Shown: positions 12,801 to 45,600, counted from the first letter of the stretch. The stretch is DNA of 64,000 bases from Dallia pectoralis (GCA_029465975.1 CM055755.1:11606234-11670233), one strand, 5' to 3'. Translations and numbers: made by a program. Notes: generated from the letters alone by a model not told the origin.

Positions 12801-13859
12801 CCAGACACACTCACATTCATTCATGTATTTACATTCCGCAGCCTGCACACACACAGTTCTATCAACCCCCCCCGCTCCACCCTTCCCCAGCAAGCAGGTG
12901 CTCAGCCAGTCAGTCAATCAGTCAGTGGATATGCCTCTGATCCAGGCAGTCAGAACTGAGCCGTAGCTCAGCGTTGGTGACCTTTGACCGTAGCCTCCAG
13001 CTGTGGGTCCGTTGCTTGTCCATGTGAGTGGCTGATTACTTTACAACATGGCCCCTCGTGTCTTTGCACTGGTGAGGTCAACAGGTGCTACTGGTGCATA
13101 CACACACAAACACACAGACACACAGTTGCTACCATACCTTATGAAGGCATATACAGTACAGCAATACTACTTAAACTTCAGTATTAGGGGATTGAACTGT
13201 ATGTCCAGTTGAATAACTGTGTGAGGGTGAGAGAGTGAGGGGGATAATGTGTGTTCACCAGGGGCAGAGGGCATTGAGGATGTTGTACAACACATATGGG
13301 CAGTGGACAGATGCCAGTGCCATCTGAGGGAGGGAGAGGGGTGGAGAGCAATGTCTGTTTGTCACATTTCCATCATTCCTCAATTCCAGGCGGATAGAAC
13401 GAGAAAGGAGAAAGAAAATAGACAGATCAGAGGGGAAAAGAGAAAGAAAGTGCAAATGGAGAATGGAGAAACAGAGAATGACCTTTCATTTTCATCAGTG
13501 TCCATATGTGCAAACGTAGAGCTAGAGGAATGAGACCAAACCGTACCATGCCACACACAGACTCTCTTCCAGGTTGGAATTGCTCATTTGTTCTCTGCCT
13601 TTGTTGTTTTCTTTTTCTACAGTGCGTAATTTCATTTTGACACGGTATATACTGTATTTGTATTGTCATTAAGGCATGAAGAGTATATACCAATATGTAT
13701 GTTAAAATAATGACAGTGCTTATGCCAATAAAAACCTTGAATAAAGGTATACTGTAGATACAAGACAGAAAAAGAAAAGAGTTTGATTGTATTGTGCTAC
13801 GGAAATATGTTCTGAAACATTGTGCCAGCAAAGCATATTTCAATGATATTAAAAAGCAA
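12801..13859. other. Spacer with a possible orphan polyadenylation site
   Basis: No exon can be supported. Two AATAAA-type hexamers lie on the plus strand near 13728-13745. A plus-strand segment at 13259-13328 has an acceptor-like CAG before it and a short open frame to a stop, but matches no family I know. It is discussed under rejected items. Confidence 0.4.
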
Positions 13860-14165
13860 TGTTAGGAGAACCCAAGTGGAACCCTTTCAAATGGATATTG
13901 GAAGAGTGAAGAACACAAGTGGAACCCTTTCAAATGGATATTGGAAGAGTGAAGAACACAAGTGGAACCCTTTCAAATGGATATTGGAAGAGTGAAGAAC
14001 ACAAGTGGAACCCTTCCAAATGGATATTGGAAGAGTGAAGAACACAAGTGGAACCCTTCCAAATGGATATTAGAAGAGTGAAGAACACAAGTGGAACCCT
14101 TCCAAATGGATATTGGAAGAATGACGAACACAAGTGGAACCCTTCCAAATGGATATTGGAAGAGT
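13860..14165. repeat. Minisatellite, 43-base unit, about 7 copies
   Basis: The unit is AACACAAGTGGAACCCTTTC followed by AAATGGATATTGGAAGAGTGAAG, repeated head to tail. Later copies have CCTTCC for CCTTTC, showing two sub-variants in blocks. The open minus-strand frames spanning it are repeat artefacts. Confidence 0.95.
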
Positions 14166-15454
14166 GGAGAAAATAAATGAAAGCCAGAAATGAAGATATG
14201 ATTTGGCAAAATACTTTCTTAGGAACAACTTTTATTTTTTCCTCACACGTTCAATAAATACAAAATACAAACAAGATTCATAATAACATCAACACTAATA
14301 CCACTTACTATAAAATAATACATATTACTGAAATTAAAAACAGCCAACCAGACAATGGTGCAATAAATGACTGGTACCGGATGGAGAGCAGGACAAGCTA
14401 AAACAAAAGTTTCTGTTAAGTTCAATCTTGTCCATCAGACATTATGTGAAGTTATTTTCAAGACTCCTTATATGCAATTGGAATATATTGCAGAATCTGA
14501 TGTGCTTTTGCCAGTTTAGTGTTCTGCCACGCTGACTGGATAAGTTGAAAGGAAATACGTGTGGTGCTGTTTAATGAGAGAGTCACTGATGCACAGTCAA
14601 GGGTTTGGGTGTGTGTGGGGTTGTGTTTCCATCTAGCCACCCAGTAAGTTAATTGCCTGGTATGTTTGCATCTCTGCTCAGTAAGGCATATACCTCTGGA
14701 AAACACAAACACACACACACACACTTAGGGCAGAACTTCAGAAAGTCCTGTCAATCACATCAATCGGTAAAAACCATCAAATCGTCAAAAAAAGGTAACA
14801 CACAAAGGAACACACACACAAACATTTAGGTCTGAATTTCAGAAACATGTCCTGTCAAATCAATCTGTACAAACCATTTACAATGGAACTCAATCTGACA
14901 TGCAGCACATCCATTTGACAACCGAACAACGAATAGTGTGTGTGTGTGTGTGTGTGTAGATGTGTGTGTGCAGATGTGTGTGTGTGTGAGAGCTAGACCG
15001 TGTTCAATAAACCGCTATTTGAAAGGCAAGCAGTATCTAGAACAAGTGGGATTTGTTTAAGTCAAGACAGCGATAGCAGTTCAGGTTGGTCCACTTCATA
15101 CATGGTTCAGGTCCATTATATTAGTGAGTCTTTGTTAACTGTCTGATCTCAGGCTCTCCAAGACTCCTACGGGCTCCTCTTCCTTTGTCCTTTCTTGCTC
15201 ATTACAACCCAGAGGCTGATTTAGGGCTTGTTTACATAACGCAACATTTTCCAAGACATAACGAAGAAGACACTCGAGACACTAGAGTGTTTTGTCATGT
15301 AAACTTGCAGATATTGATAGCTGGTAAGACGTCACTTTCCGGAGTTTGGCAACTGGAACAAGTTTCTGTGCAGTGCACGCTCCAAGCCTGCTGGTGTAAA
15401 TTAAAAACCCTATGGAAATTATTATGCAAACCAATCTAAGTTGACCTAGCATTT
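14166..15454. other. Spacer downstream of chordin
   Basis: No gene was recognised. There are short CA/GT tracts at 14707-14724, 14935-14957 and 14964-14988. The part nearest chordin may belong to its 3' untranslated region if a more distal polyadenylation site is used. Confidence 0.5.
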
Positions 15455-15460
15455 TTTATT
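15455..15460 (-). promoter_or_regulatory. Candidate polyadenylation signal of chordin
   Basis: AATAAA on the minus strand, about 185 bases after the chordin stop codon. It is the first canonical hexamer after the stop. The tag is positional only. Confidence 0.4.
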
Positions 15461-15644
15461 CTCCCTCTCGTAATGTAAACAAGCCCGAAGATGTGGGGAT
15501 GAGAGGGTCAAGGGTTATATTGTCCAGGTTTTTAGGGTATCAGATGACCTAGTGTGCAGGTCCAGGTCAACCTACTAGGGGAAGGTAGGGTTAGGTAGGT
15601 AGGTAGGTAGGTAGGGAGGGTTGTTTTGTGGTGGAGGTCTCAGC

Positions 15645-34006
<18,362 letters not shown>

Positions 34007-34296
34007 CCCGTTCAGGGGTAGCATCCGAAACTCTCTCTGGGTTTACTTCTTCTTGAGAAAACCCAACCGGTATTGTAGTCTCGTCGAGGCTCCAGTAATG
34101 ACACTAATTTAACTTTCCTGAATAATGAGTCATAAACAGGCTCGCATTCAAGCTCGTATTCGGTTCACGTTGGTCGTCTTGGAGGTATTCCTGAATGGAA
34201 ATATAAGGCTACAAATAATTAGAAAAAGAGATGGAAAAGGTGTTCCGAGGGTACGACTGTATCCCAGAGTGTCCCGTCCGCGCGGGTGCCTCCCCA

Positions 34297-34305
34297 CTTT
34301 ATAGG
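34297..34305 (-). promoter_or_regulatory. Candidate TATA box of chordin
   Basis: Minus-strand CCTATAAAG about 290 bases upstream of the chordin ATG, in a moderately GC-rich context. Transcription would start near 34270, leaving a 5' untranslated region of about 265 bases. Position and motif fit; there is no direct evidence of use. Confidence 0.5.
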
Positions 34306-34330
34306 CTACTTTCCCTGACACTTGGAGCAG

Positions 34331-37300
34331 GCATGGGGGGGAGAAAGGGGCAGGGTGGGGGGAAAGGGGCAGGGTGGGGGTGGGTGAAATCAGAAGAGAT
34401 GAGGGTCAAATTAATCCCAGCAAGTAATACTCATGAACAATGTGTCACACGGTGGAGAGAAAGTGGAATCAGAGCTGTAGCCTTTAGACGCGAGTGTGTA
34501 TTTGTTGGATCTGCGAGTTTTGTGTTTTTGCAAATTGTCTCGATTCTTAGCTTAATTATCAAATAAAAATGGAATATGGAGGTAAATGGTAAATGCGTGG
34601 TGCTCCACTCTGTGTTCGCTTTGTATCAAAGTCTCACTTAATAATGACATATATATTTGAAGCTGGGCAAAATTATAAGAGCATGTATTTATAAATCAAA
34701 TGTTCGGGTAAACTACTACGTTACAGCTCAATGTAACCGTGCTTTTGGTTTAGGCTATGTCATGTAAATGAAGTGAGCTTGGGGGCAAGTGGCTCTGGGC
34801 ATGATGGAGGCAGAATAATGAATATTGCTGGAGTCCGATCAGAGCAGTAATCATTTCTGAGCGAACTATTGCAATTAGACTGAAAATGATAAGAACAGTC
34901 TGAGGCTATATGTAGGCCTTAACTGGAGAATAGTTTTACCAGGCTGGTTCTACAGCACCCTATAGCACATTTCTATAGCCGTATGTGTGCCTTTGCTTTA
35001 CCCACGTCCTACATTACAATGCATAATAAACCAAATAAAGTAATTCAAGGGGTTTCGGGACTAGCCTGTGGACCAGGCGAGCTGTTTAGGAGACCGATAT
35101 ATCACCGAGCTCCATCACTCTGTCACCATCCGGAAGCTCCAGCCTTTCACCTCCAAACCACCCGCAATCCATCCACATGCAAAACATGCCGATACAATAT
35201 ATTCAATGGAAATAACCCATTCAATAAGAACCCAGCACCTCCCCAATTCCGCCCGGGTGACCATGCAGGGCTTCAACCGGTGCTATAAACAGGCACTGCG
35301 TGGGTAAGGAGGGGCACAACAAAATAAAAGTCTCGTATATTAAAAATGCTGTCTGTTTTGAATAGAAGCAGCACTATTAGTGTCTGTCAGATTGGTATTA
35401 GTCCCCATAAGCAATGGGTTGAGTTAAGTAGCCTAAATGTGTGTCTCCTTATAAATATAATTGTTTTGCCATTCAACACACAGCAGCAGCCTCGTCCTCT
35501 GTTAAGCAGTGGGTTAGAGATGAACATAAAACATATAATTATTAATATTACTAATTAGTACCCATTTGTCGTATTCCCATTGCCGTATAGGCCTTTCTGA
35601 CATACTTGTAAGACTATGTATTATGCATATGCATATATACATTAGGGTGCTGTGAAGGCCCCTTGCATTGAGGTGAGTGCATTCACACCCGGGACTCCAT
35701 CCAAGCATGTGAATGGAATCGATTATGGTCTATTCGCACTTCATCATGACGCGAGAACCGCTGCTTTTATTTAATGCTTCCCCGGCCGATTCATTAGGCC
35801 GACTGGCAACCTATTTGTCTATTGGAGTTAACGCAACCCATTACAGTTACACATTGCATCTGCACAGTACACATATATATAGTAGACTAATAAGGCAGCA
35901 TTTTGTGTATTGAACAACGTGGATGCTTTGACATAAGTGCACCCCCCCCTCCCAACAAAAGATGCCAGAGGTCGGCCTAATTAAAACATAAATGTCCTAC
36001 ATATCACAACCTTATATACATTTGTATCCAACTGTAAAAGTTTCAGCAATTAATGTTGAAAAAGTTATTTAGCTAACCTTGTGCAGCGTCCTTGTTTGTG
36101 TCTCGATTTTAACCCAAAATGTGATTTTTACTTCCATTGTGAGAACTAACCTCATACACATATATATACATAGGCCAGTAAGAGCCCTCCCTTGGAGTCT
36201 ATATATGCCCACAGAACATGTCTCTGTTAATACAGTCGATTAACCATGACCAGGGTTTTATGAGTTACACATCAGAGCTTAATGTGAACCAGACACTGTT
36301 TATTTTGCATTGTTGAACATTGTTTTCCCCCAAGTAAGTGTTCATGCATTCGCCCTGACATAAAACGAGGACCCGAAACATGCTCGAACACTGTAGGCTG
36401 CATTAAAAAAAAAACAAAAAAAAAACTGGAGGCTGCATTTGAAACACACACGCACACGCACACGCGCACACACACGCGCACACATACACACAGTCATAAA
36501 TAAGTATTTCCTCCCATCAGATGAGGATAAACATGCTATGGTGAGAATCGTCAAAAGACAAATTATTGCTATAGAACATCCGAATTGGGCTTATTAGTCC
36601 TATACTGTGTAAACGCGCACATAAAGGCTTCGCACATTGTTCCATTTGTGTACTAGGCCTTCACCCAACCCCCCCCCCATCCCCGTCTGTCTGACTGGCA
36701 CACATTCTGGACCACATCCTGTTTGCTGCTCGGATTATACGGGAGGTGTGAATATACAGAGAGTACGGGGAGCGGGGGACCATGACAGCCTGGCAGATGT
36801 GTAACAGGACCCATCCGACACCACCTGTTCCCTATCACTGGTATCTATAGGCTTTCATATGGCAGAAGACGACCACTTCTGACATTTTTATTTTTTTCTA
36901 AATGGACTATATGGACCATAGATATATGGACATGTCCCCCTCACGGACCGTGCCTATAGACCTGTTGTACCTATTTCAGAATTTTCTCCTAAAGGAGACA
37001 CGTTACTATATGCATATTTACAGTAGCTTAATTCCATTATGCCGGTACCAGTGTTGTAAAATGTAACATTTATGACAGAAAATCAGACACGACCAAAACG
37101 AATCACCTAATTGACCTATTATGAGGTCAATTACAAGGAAGTGTTTATGGAAATAACATTTTACTGCTTCCAATTTGGGTTTAAATGGCAACTGACAGAA
37201 CAACACACCAATAAAGGATGATGACTTTATAGCCGCTGCTCTAATCATGATGGTAATAAGACCAACATGTGTGGTCGTGTAGGGTCATTATTCTGGGACT

Positions 37301-37379
37301 CGGTCTGCTCTGCATTTGTTCATCGATGCATTCCTATGATCGAAATCAATGTGTAGTACTGCGGAACCCGTGCAGAGAG
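34331..37379. other. Intergenic DNA upstream of chordin
   Basis: No exon or mobile element was recognised. A G-rich run (GGGGGGAGAAAGGGGCAGGG and onward) lies at 34330-34385 just upstream of the candidate chordin TATA box. Conserved enhancers for chordin would be expected in this interval but cannot be identified from one sequence. Confidence 0.5.
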
Positions 37380-37830
37380 AGCGGGCACAGATGCGCAGTG
37401 AGAGCGGGCACAGATGCGCAGAGAGAGCGGGCACAGATGCGCAGAGAGAGCGGGCACAGATGCGCAGAGAGAGCGGGCACAGATGCGCAGAGAGAGCGGC
37501 CACATATACGCAGTGAGAGCGGGCACAGATGCGCAGAGAGAGCGGGCACAGATGCGCAGAGAGAGCGGGCACATATACGCAGTGAGAGCGGGCACAGATG
37601 CGCAGTGAGAGCGGGCACAGATGCGCAGAGAGAGCGGGCACAGATGCGCAGAGAGAGCGGCCACATATACGCAGTGAGAGCGGGCACAGATGCGCAGAGA
37701 GAGCGGGCACAGATGCGCAGAGAGAGCGGCCACATATACGCAGTGAGAGCGGGCACAGATGCGCAGTGAGAGCGGGCACAGATGCGCAGAGAGAGCGGGC
37801 ACAGATGCGCAGAGAGAGCGGCCACATATA
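37380..37830. repeat. Minisatellite, 23-base unit, about 19 copies
   Basis: Main unit GAGAGCGGGCACAGATGCGC + AGA, with variants AGTGAGAGCGGG and GCGGCCACATATACGCAGTG. The variants recur in an ordered way (several main units, then one CACATATACG unit), giving a higher-order pattern. Every frame on both strands is open for long stretches because no unit variant contains a stop; none is a gene. Confidence 0.97.
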
Positions 37831-38960
37831 GTGGCGCTCCTCGGTTGTCGCTCACAACTCATTTCCGAGGGTTGGCTCAATGGAATGTGTGACTCTAATT
37901 ATGACTCCCAGCATGCAATTAGCGACCAGAAGCCACCTCCAATCACCATGCACGAATAGGTGAGTATAGGAGGCCAAAACAACACTTGTCTTTGACACCT
38001 CGGATGTCTCCCACCGCAGGCTAGTGGCTATGATCGCGTTACTCCAAGTCACAACTCGTGAAGCCTTCGCCATCTTCAGAAGATAATTGGCCTACCCCCT
38101 TATACATTTTCCAAAAATGCCCTACACGCTGTTTGGTTCTCTAAGTTATAAAGTTCTAGACCTATACATGTCTTCGCTCCCTGGAGAACCAAACACCGGG
38201 CTGAAGTTTTACACCCCACCCTGTCACCCTGTTTCATTTCTTTTACAAGAGTTAAATGACTTCCACACTGCTTCGGAAGGTTTATGGGCTTATAGTTACC
38301 GAGAACCCTGCGGCCATTTTTATTCAAGCGGTAAATGCCTCGATCATTAAACATCAACAGTCATTAGGATTAATGTTTAATGTTTAGGATTAATGCATAT
38401 ATGTGACAAACGAATTCGACTCTCAGACAAAACATTAAACACAAATGATACAGGGACACTGAAGTCCTCTGTGCGTACTGGTAGGCCACTCCCTAGAGAT
38501 GGGAAAGAGTACCTGGCCAACGAATGGAATTAATGACCCAATCGAATTGCTATTCCTGTGCACATCTTTTACCAGGTTACTTAAAGCTTCTCCCATGATG
38601 CGTGATTGACAGTTGTATTAATTGGCTGTTTTATTACATGGTGATTTACAGCCTGGGTGGTCTGACAACATTATTGGAGTGTTGTTTATAAAACATGCCA
38701 ACAGCAGGGGAATAAAGTACAATTGCGATAGAATAGGACAGAGATTCCTAGATTCACACGACCTGACAAATACTGTAGCAAATTAAATATCCCATACATT
38801 AAACAATGAATAACAACCTCTGCAATTTCTGAATGCCTTATTCCGGCTCCATCCATCTCTCCACCTGCTACATCTATGAAGGCCTACTCCTTATCCTTTA
38901 TCTTTCTTTCTCCTGTCTTTTGAAGTTATCAAAGGTTTTCTGGGTCCATCCCATGGGTGG

Positions 38961-39004
38961 ACACACACGCACACACACACACACACATGCGCACACACAC
39001 ACAC
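38961..39004. repeat. CA-rich microsatellite
   Basis: A run of ACACACGC/ACACATGC variants, close to the longer tract at 39125. Confidence 0.85.
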
Positions 39005-39121
39005 AGGAAAGCCAAGCCTGCGGGATAAACGTACGTTACCACCAATCTTAGTGACCCTGAGTCAACACTGGTAGTGTCACCACCACAGACTCCCACACCT
39101 CGCTTTCTCATGCATGCATAT

Positions 39122-39124
<3 letters not shown>

Positions 39125-39208
<84 letters not shown>
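39125..39208. repeat. (CA)n microsatellite, about 42 units
   Basis: A pure CA run between the chordin upstream region and the 3' end of the RING-SPRY gene. Confidence 0.97.
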
Positions 39209-39209
<1 letters not shown>

Positions 39210-39469
39210 GTATCAACTCTGTAGTCCCATCAACCCCCACACAAGATTCTGATGCCAAGTAAGACTTCCTCCTTTTAACACCCCCAGAGCCATTGCCAGC
39301 CCAGCCCCAAACCTCCAGGGGTTCTGTAGCTGAGAGGAAGCCCAGTGTCCAAGGGAGAAAGTCAAATACTGGGTCACTGTCACACTGATTAGAAAGTTCC
39401 CAGGAGATGCAAAATTTGACATGGAATTTCTCATCCAAAGATCAATCTCACCCTAAGAGGTTTGTTTGT

Positions 39470-39475
39470 TTTATT
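39470..39475 (-). promoter_or_regulatory. Candidate polyadenylation signal of the RING-SPRY gene
   Basis: AATAAA on the minus strand about 135 bases after the stop codon of the RING-SPRY gene. Confidence 0.45.
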
Positions 39476-39608
39476 CCCTTTGCTCCAATCAAAGAGCAGA
39501 GAAATGTCCGTCTCACAAGCTTATCAAGTTTGTTACACAGTGTCAATGTTCAACCCAATAACCTCCTGTTTGCAAATGTGACATTGCATCCCATCTCTGT
39601 ACTAAGTG

Positions 39609-42600
39609 TTATCGTACGTTGTCCTTTCCCTCTTCCCCAGACTTCTGCCCGCAATGAAAAGCTCCTGCTGGGCTGAGGCAGAAGCTGAGGCCAGGTTGAG
39701 GCAAGGAAGCCAAAGTAGAGCAGGACCCCCCAAAACTGCTCCCCAGTCTGGAGTCAGAATCTGACACTGTTAGGTCCTCGAACCTCTGGATGACCCTTCG
39801 TATTGACTGGAACGGCACGTCTCTACTCCAGCGTCCTCCGCCAGCACCAGAAGGCCCCCTATAGGTAGACGTATGGCTGAGGAAGACGTGTGCCGGAGGG
39901 GGTAGACCACAGCGAAACCTCAGCCTGCCCTGGCCTAGCCCCAGAGCGGGACAAACACCAGTGGGGCTGAATCGAGTGGGCAGGGTCACCACGTGCTCCT
40001 GTGTGATTGGGTTGTGGAAGCTCAGAGTCCCCCCGCCCATGTTAAGGAACAGTCCCAGGGTCTTGATGTGAGGGGGCACGGCACATAATGGCTCCCGACG
40101 CCAATCGTAGACGACAGAGAAGGACATGCCCCGCCTCTCCAGCCACCAACCGCGTGCGTTGTCCAATGAGGTCACGCCTGCATGTAAATTAGAAAAGGTG
40201 GTGACATAACAGACATTCTGGAAAATTCTGAGTCAATAAATACTGTGGCATTAGACAATTCGGGTGTCATGATTATTTACGACCGTTCAAATGTCAATAT
40301 GAAATGGGGTAGCCTGTGTGCATTTCTTCCATCGGCTTCCTGGTTTGGCTTGACTAACACCTGTTTACTGACTCAGGAAGAGCCTGGCCTTACTGTTATC
40401 TCATCGACAGGCATTGGCTTGAGGGAGCAATAACATGTGAATGATCAATTATGTTCCCATTCCGCAGTGCTTTGTTTAGTATCCCAATCACAGCTCTGTT
40501 GATGGTACCAGACTTTCTGGCCAACAAGTGCTAAAACGCATCGGCCCTGATAAATGATTACGCTGCACATTTCTGTCATATTTGACGCAAGAAAACAGGT
40601 TGTTAACATCTTGATGCGAGTCCAAATTAATAGCTTTTCTTTTTGTTGTTTACAGAGAACAGATGTTCCGTACGCAAAGTCTTAATGAAATGGTTAGCGG
40701 TTCAGTCAAGTGCCGGGGAAATGTTTGTTCCGTTGCCAGTCTCCGAGAGATAGACTGAACTCGAAAACCTTTCATCAATCTCGCCTGCGAATCCCTCAGT
40801 TTTGTGTAAAACATTCCATTTGAGTGGTGCTCAACTGAAACATGTTTCGGCTGGAATCCACCACGGTTCACCACAGTGTGGCACCGCAGAGCCGAACTGA
40901 AGAATGTGAACGAGCTTTAACTAGGACAGACAGACACCCTGCAACCTGAGAGAATGCTGCGTGGCTAGAAGAATATTTCCTCAAGACCACCTGTAGATGT
41001 GTGTACGTGGTTATGAGCAAGATATATTGCCCACGGGAATTCATATTAACGGCAAAGTAGATTTGACGTATGCCGGTACACAAGAGAATGCCATGGTATT
41101 AAATTGGGATCCTCTTCAATCAATTTTCAATAATTTGATTTGACAAAACACACAATGTTAACAGGGAGTCACTTTTGATACTACAATGTAACGTACCGAA
41201 ATGGTATCCAAATTCAGCAAAATGTTCTATATATCTGTTCTATAAAGCTTTATACAGTATTTATACAGTAATAGAATGGTTTCAGTGAGGGCGTTTCCCA
41301 AACAAACACCTCAGGTAGTGTAGTGGGTCTAAAAACTAGATATAATGTTACAGAGTTATGAGTTGGAATTGCATAACTCACTGGTGCCCCAACACGCACA
41401 AATAAAACGACTTGGGCACTGGAGTGATTTGTGATATTTGTCAGTTCTAAGATGATCACGACTCAGCCAGTCCCACGTTCTTGCGTTTGTTGCCTAGGTA
41501 ATGTAACAACACTCTTTTTTCTGGTGTTTAATAAATACTGTTTTGTGAGGGTATTGTAGGTTTGGCATATGTATACAAACGACCAAATAGGAATTTGTTT
41601 TCTGACTGACATAAACCACCCTATAGGTGCTGGATCTTTGGTGACCAAACCAATCAGACTCTACTTTATCTAACCAATTAGATAATGTACACAATATATC
41701 CATTACATTCTGAATGAAACAGTTTGCTATTGTAAATAAATTGAAAAGAGCTCTAGTGGTTTTGCTACCTAACTCACAGCCAGGTGGTGTAGACTGCACT
41801 ACCTCACCTATCCTGTAGAGGTTGCTGTTGCAGACATCCACCTCCCAGTAGAACTGACCCCTGACAATGACCACATCCGCACACATCTGAGGGAAGGGGT
41901 TAGGGTCAGACTTTAGGGATTCAGGTCTTGTAACTGACCCTGTGACCTTGTTTCTATGATGATGAGAGCTCAGAGGCACAGGACTGGGACCGAGGAAGGT
42001 TACAGTGAGGCTGTCGGTAGAGAAATGAAGCAATGGACCAGCAGTAGAGGGGTTCAGGTTAAACCTCAGACCTGAGAATGGACGAAAACAATCAATGAGA
42101 ATAATAATAATATGAAAATAGGGCTTTTAAACAAAACATCCATGAATCAAAAGTCTTACTGACCTGAAACAGATTGTTCCATCTCATCTTCTTGTAGGTC
42201 TATAGCACCCTCCAGTGGCGAGTCTGTGTCCATGGATAATAATAATTAATTGGACTTGTATAGCGCTTTCTGGCATCCAAAGCACTTTAAAAAGTAAACG
42301 GGGAAAGTCACCTCATGAGGTGACGCCATTCACTCGTTGTATTATAATTTTACCAACATTGTATTCTGAACATGCTTTACTTTTGTTTGCATTGTAATGC
42401 GTGGACTTTGGTAACTCAGGCTGATTGAGACACCTAGCTGTGATGACAGCAACCAAACACAGCCTCCAGGTGTGGACCAGTCTGCCTGTGTGTTCTGAAA
42501 CCTTTGCTTGCTACATAACACGGGCGCAATTCTGCTTCTGCTTACAGACAACACACTCAGATACAGAGCAGAACACGTGGCCCATCACAATTCCTAGAAA

Positions 42601-45600
42601 AAAAGGTTATTTATAAAGATAAATCATACGCGACGCATTGGAAATCTACACACTTGACAAGATTGTGACTAGTGACTCAGAGGCTCCCTGTCAAAACGAT
42701 ACAGGATTCCAGCCAAGGCGGCAGGACGTAACAAGCCTGGGATGGAGGATTGCGGCATGACAGGGGTAATTGTCATTGGCAGCTCACTCGCTGTTGTTGG
42801 GCTTGGTTACAAACATAATGATAGTTGTAGTTCCCATGGTGGGGCAGGTGGCTTTATTGAACAAGGTTTACCAGGGCACAAACTCAAGGACAAGCTGGGC
42901 GCCAGAGGACAGGTCAGACAGCCCAAGAGATATCCGCCCCTCTAACTCACAGGCATTAACCTCTTCGCCAGAGCACGGAGCTCTTGGCCTGAGAAACCGA
43001 GAAATAAAAAACAGGACACTCCAGATTGGCTGTAAACAAAATATGTATGCCATATCGCCAATGATCTGTCTAAATGTTGGGAGGCGATGAACACAGTAAA
43101 GAAATTTGGAGCTAAATGTGAGCATTGTGAGAAATGTGTGCGGCACCCAGCGCACATATATTGTAACCATTGAGGTTGTAGCATTTAATTTAAGTAGCAT
43201 TTAGGCATTTTGGTAGCAGTTTTAAGCATTAACCAATAGGCTACAGCTGCTATGACAACATATTAGCCCTATGACAGCCCATTCAAACTAAGTATAAAAT
43301 CCATTACTATGACAAGGTCTTGAGTTATCGGTAAATCTTGCAAAAGCATCAACATGTCGGAACAGATACATTTTTGGGAATGTTTGGTTTGGATAAAGTG
43401 ACTTCCAGCTTAGAATAAACATATCCGGAATGCTGAGGCAGCATTTTTACTCACTAACCTTTCACTCAAATATGCTGTTAAAAGTTCTGTTTTGTTTTGT
43501 GTGACTGATATGTCAACCAAACTAATAACAAATATCTCTTCTGTATTGTGTAAACCAACAAGGCTAAATCGGTTATCGGTTTTAACTGCCTGTGCGGGCT
43601 GGAACTTTTTCAGTCTAGAGGAAGTGTGTTTGAGGCGAGCAAAAACATTTTTTTCCGGCACTAATGAAATTATGGTACCACAAGTAAAGGTCCTCAATTG
43701 TCCCAATTGCATTTAGCAGGGAACTGCAATAAAAACATAATGCAAACATAATTCACCTCAATGTAATTAGCATACAGTTAAAATGCTCATCTGAATACAA
43801 ATGTAAAGAGAATCTTGACGCTTTTAAAACAGACACACAATACAGTTGTCCACCCTTTAAAAGGGCAATCAATAAACATTGGCAAAAATCTAAACCTATA
43901 ATATGACAATATATGGAGTTACATATTCTCTCCTCTGTATTTATGATCAATATGTAGGCCCCACTCAAAACCCGCAATAAAATGCTTTCTTCAAACTGTC
44001 TGGCTGGCTAGCCTAGATCTCATCTAACCATATTGGCTATCTATGAAACGTTACCGACACGGCGATACCAAAGTCAATATCGGTATGTGAAGTATCGACT
44101 CTGCCTAGCAAAAGTATAAAACCACCTGACCAATTCGATCATATTAAGGAACCACAAATGTTAAATTCTGAACTGTGGTTCTGTTTGATATTTGTTTAAA
44201 AACACCCGAAAATCAATGACTTTCAAATGACATTGGTATGACGTTAGGAAATATGTATCTGGAATAAAAAATTCATACATAAGTATTCAAGCCTCATAAT
44301 AGTTTGCAGAAACAACCAATCTCTGCATTACCAGCTTTACATCTTTTGGGGTAAGTAATAATTTAGTGACACAGATTCCCACTCTGTTGAAATTCAGCAT
44401 ATTGTTCGTGAGCAACTCCAATGTGGCTTTAGGTGAATTTTCCCACATGATTTGTTATTTATCCAGACTGAAACAGCCTCTCTATCAATCTTTTACTGTA
44501 TTTTGTTCCCTTTTGTTCATTTTATTCCAACCAGATGCCACAGCATTATGCTGCCATCAGAATACGTTTTATATGATGTATGGGTAAAAACATGTTCCCA
44601 CACATAGTGCTTTGTGTTTCCCCTGAAAAGCTTAGTCATGGTCTAGCAAAATCCAGACATGCTTTTTGAGTACCTGCTTTTCTTGCCCCCCTTTAATATG
44701 GTTGATGACCAAAAAATGTAACTCCATCTGATAATTGTTTGTTGCAAACCTATATTCACCGTTGGGCAAAAATACATTTACAACGCGCAGCTGCAGGGGG
44801 GAAAAAAGCTAAATTTCTGGTCTCGACTGTTAGGTTTCCTGGAATATAGTTTACAATAGTGGAAGACAGGACTGGGTGGCGACAGCAATGACTTGGGCTG
44901 CAAGATTCCTAGCAATAGTGTCTTGGAAGACATTGCAACAGGCAGACATGGTCTTAAAATAACAAAACTATTCTGCAGGAACAAAGGCAGAATGAACTTG
45001 ATGCCTTATCCCTCATTTTCAGTGAACAAAATATATTGCTACGATTCATAAAGGATTTACTGTTACGAAATAAAATCATAGTGTTGTTTTGCCCATTGAT
45101 ATAAAATCTGATTACACTGCATACACACACACCTCCTGTCATTTTTACTCGTTCACCTGGCACACAATCAAGGGCTTGTTTAATTTCCCAGGGTAGCGTT
45201 CACTCCATCTTCAAGTTTTGCAAGTGTGACAACAATCCTATTCGAACTGTATCACGTTTCTGCACAGGTGTTTCTCGAGGACGAATGACAGACACAATCC
45301 TGTGACACATGCCTTGAACGTGCCGGCGTAAATTAAAACGTTATGGAAAGGATTATACGAACCGTAACACGCTAATAAGATTTATTCTCTCACATGATGT
45401 CAACTAGCCCCAAGAAAGTTTTTTCCTCCAGACAAACTGCCACAGAGTAATTTCACTCACCGTACATGTTCTGATCTGTGACACCCTCTAGATCCATGTT
45501 TGATGTATTGTCCTGCACGAGGGAATGGGGGGAAGGGGAAAAGACTGAAAAGAATCTGTATACGGAAGGTCTATGCTTAAGGTAACATGGCAATTATGAG

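Noticed and set aside
13249..13455. A possible exon on either strand
   Set aside because: There is an acceptor-like and a donor-like sequence on the minus strand, and on the plus strand a short frame to a stop followed by AATAAA at 13728-13745. No frame resembles a known family and no partner exon was found.
37269..37880. Overlapping frames of 166 to 186 codons on both strands
   Set aside because: The 23-base array has no stop in any frame, so openness carries no evidence of coding.
42742..43200. Overlapping plus and minus frames of 67 to 110 codons
   Set aside because: They fall in intron 2 of the RING-SPRY gene, show no B-box cysteine pattern or coiled-coil heptads, and have no suitable splice sites in phase that I could find.
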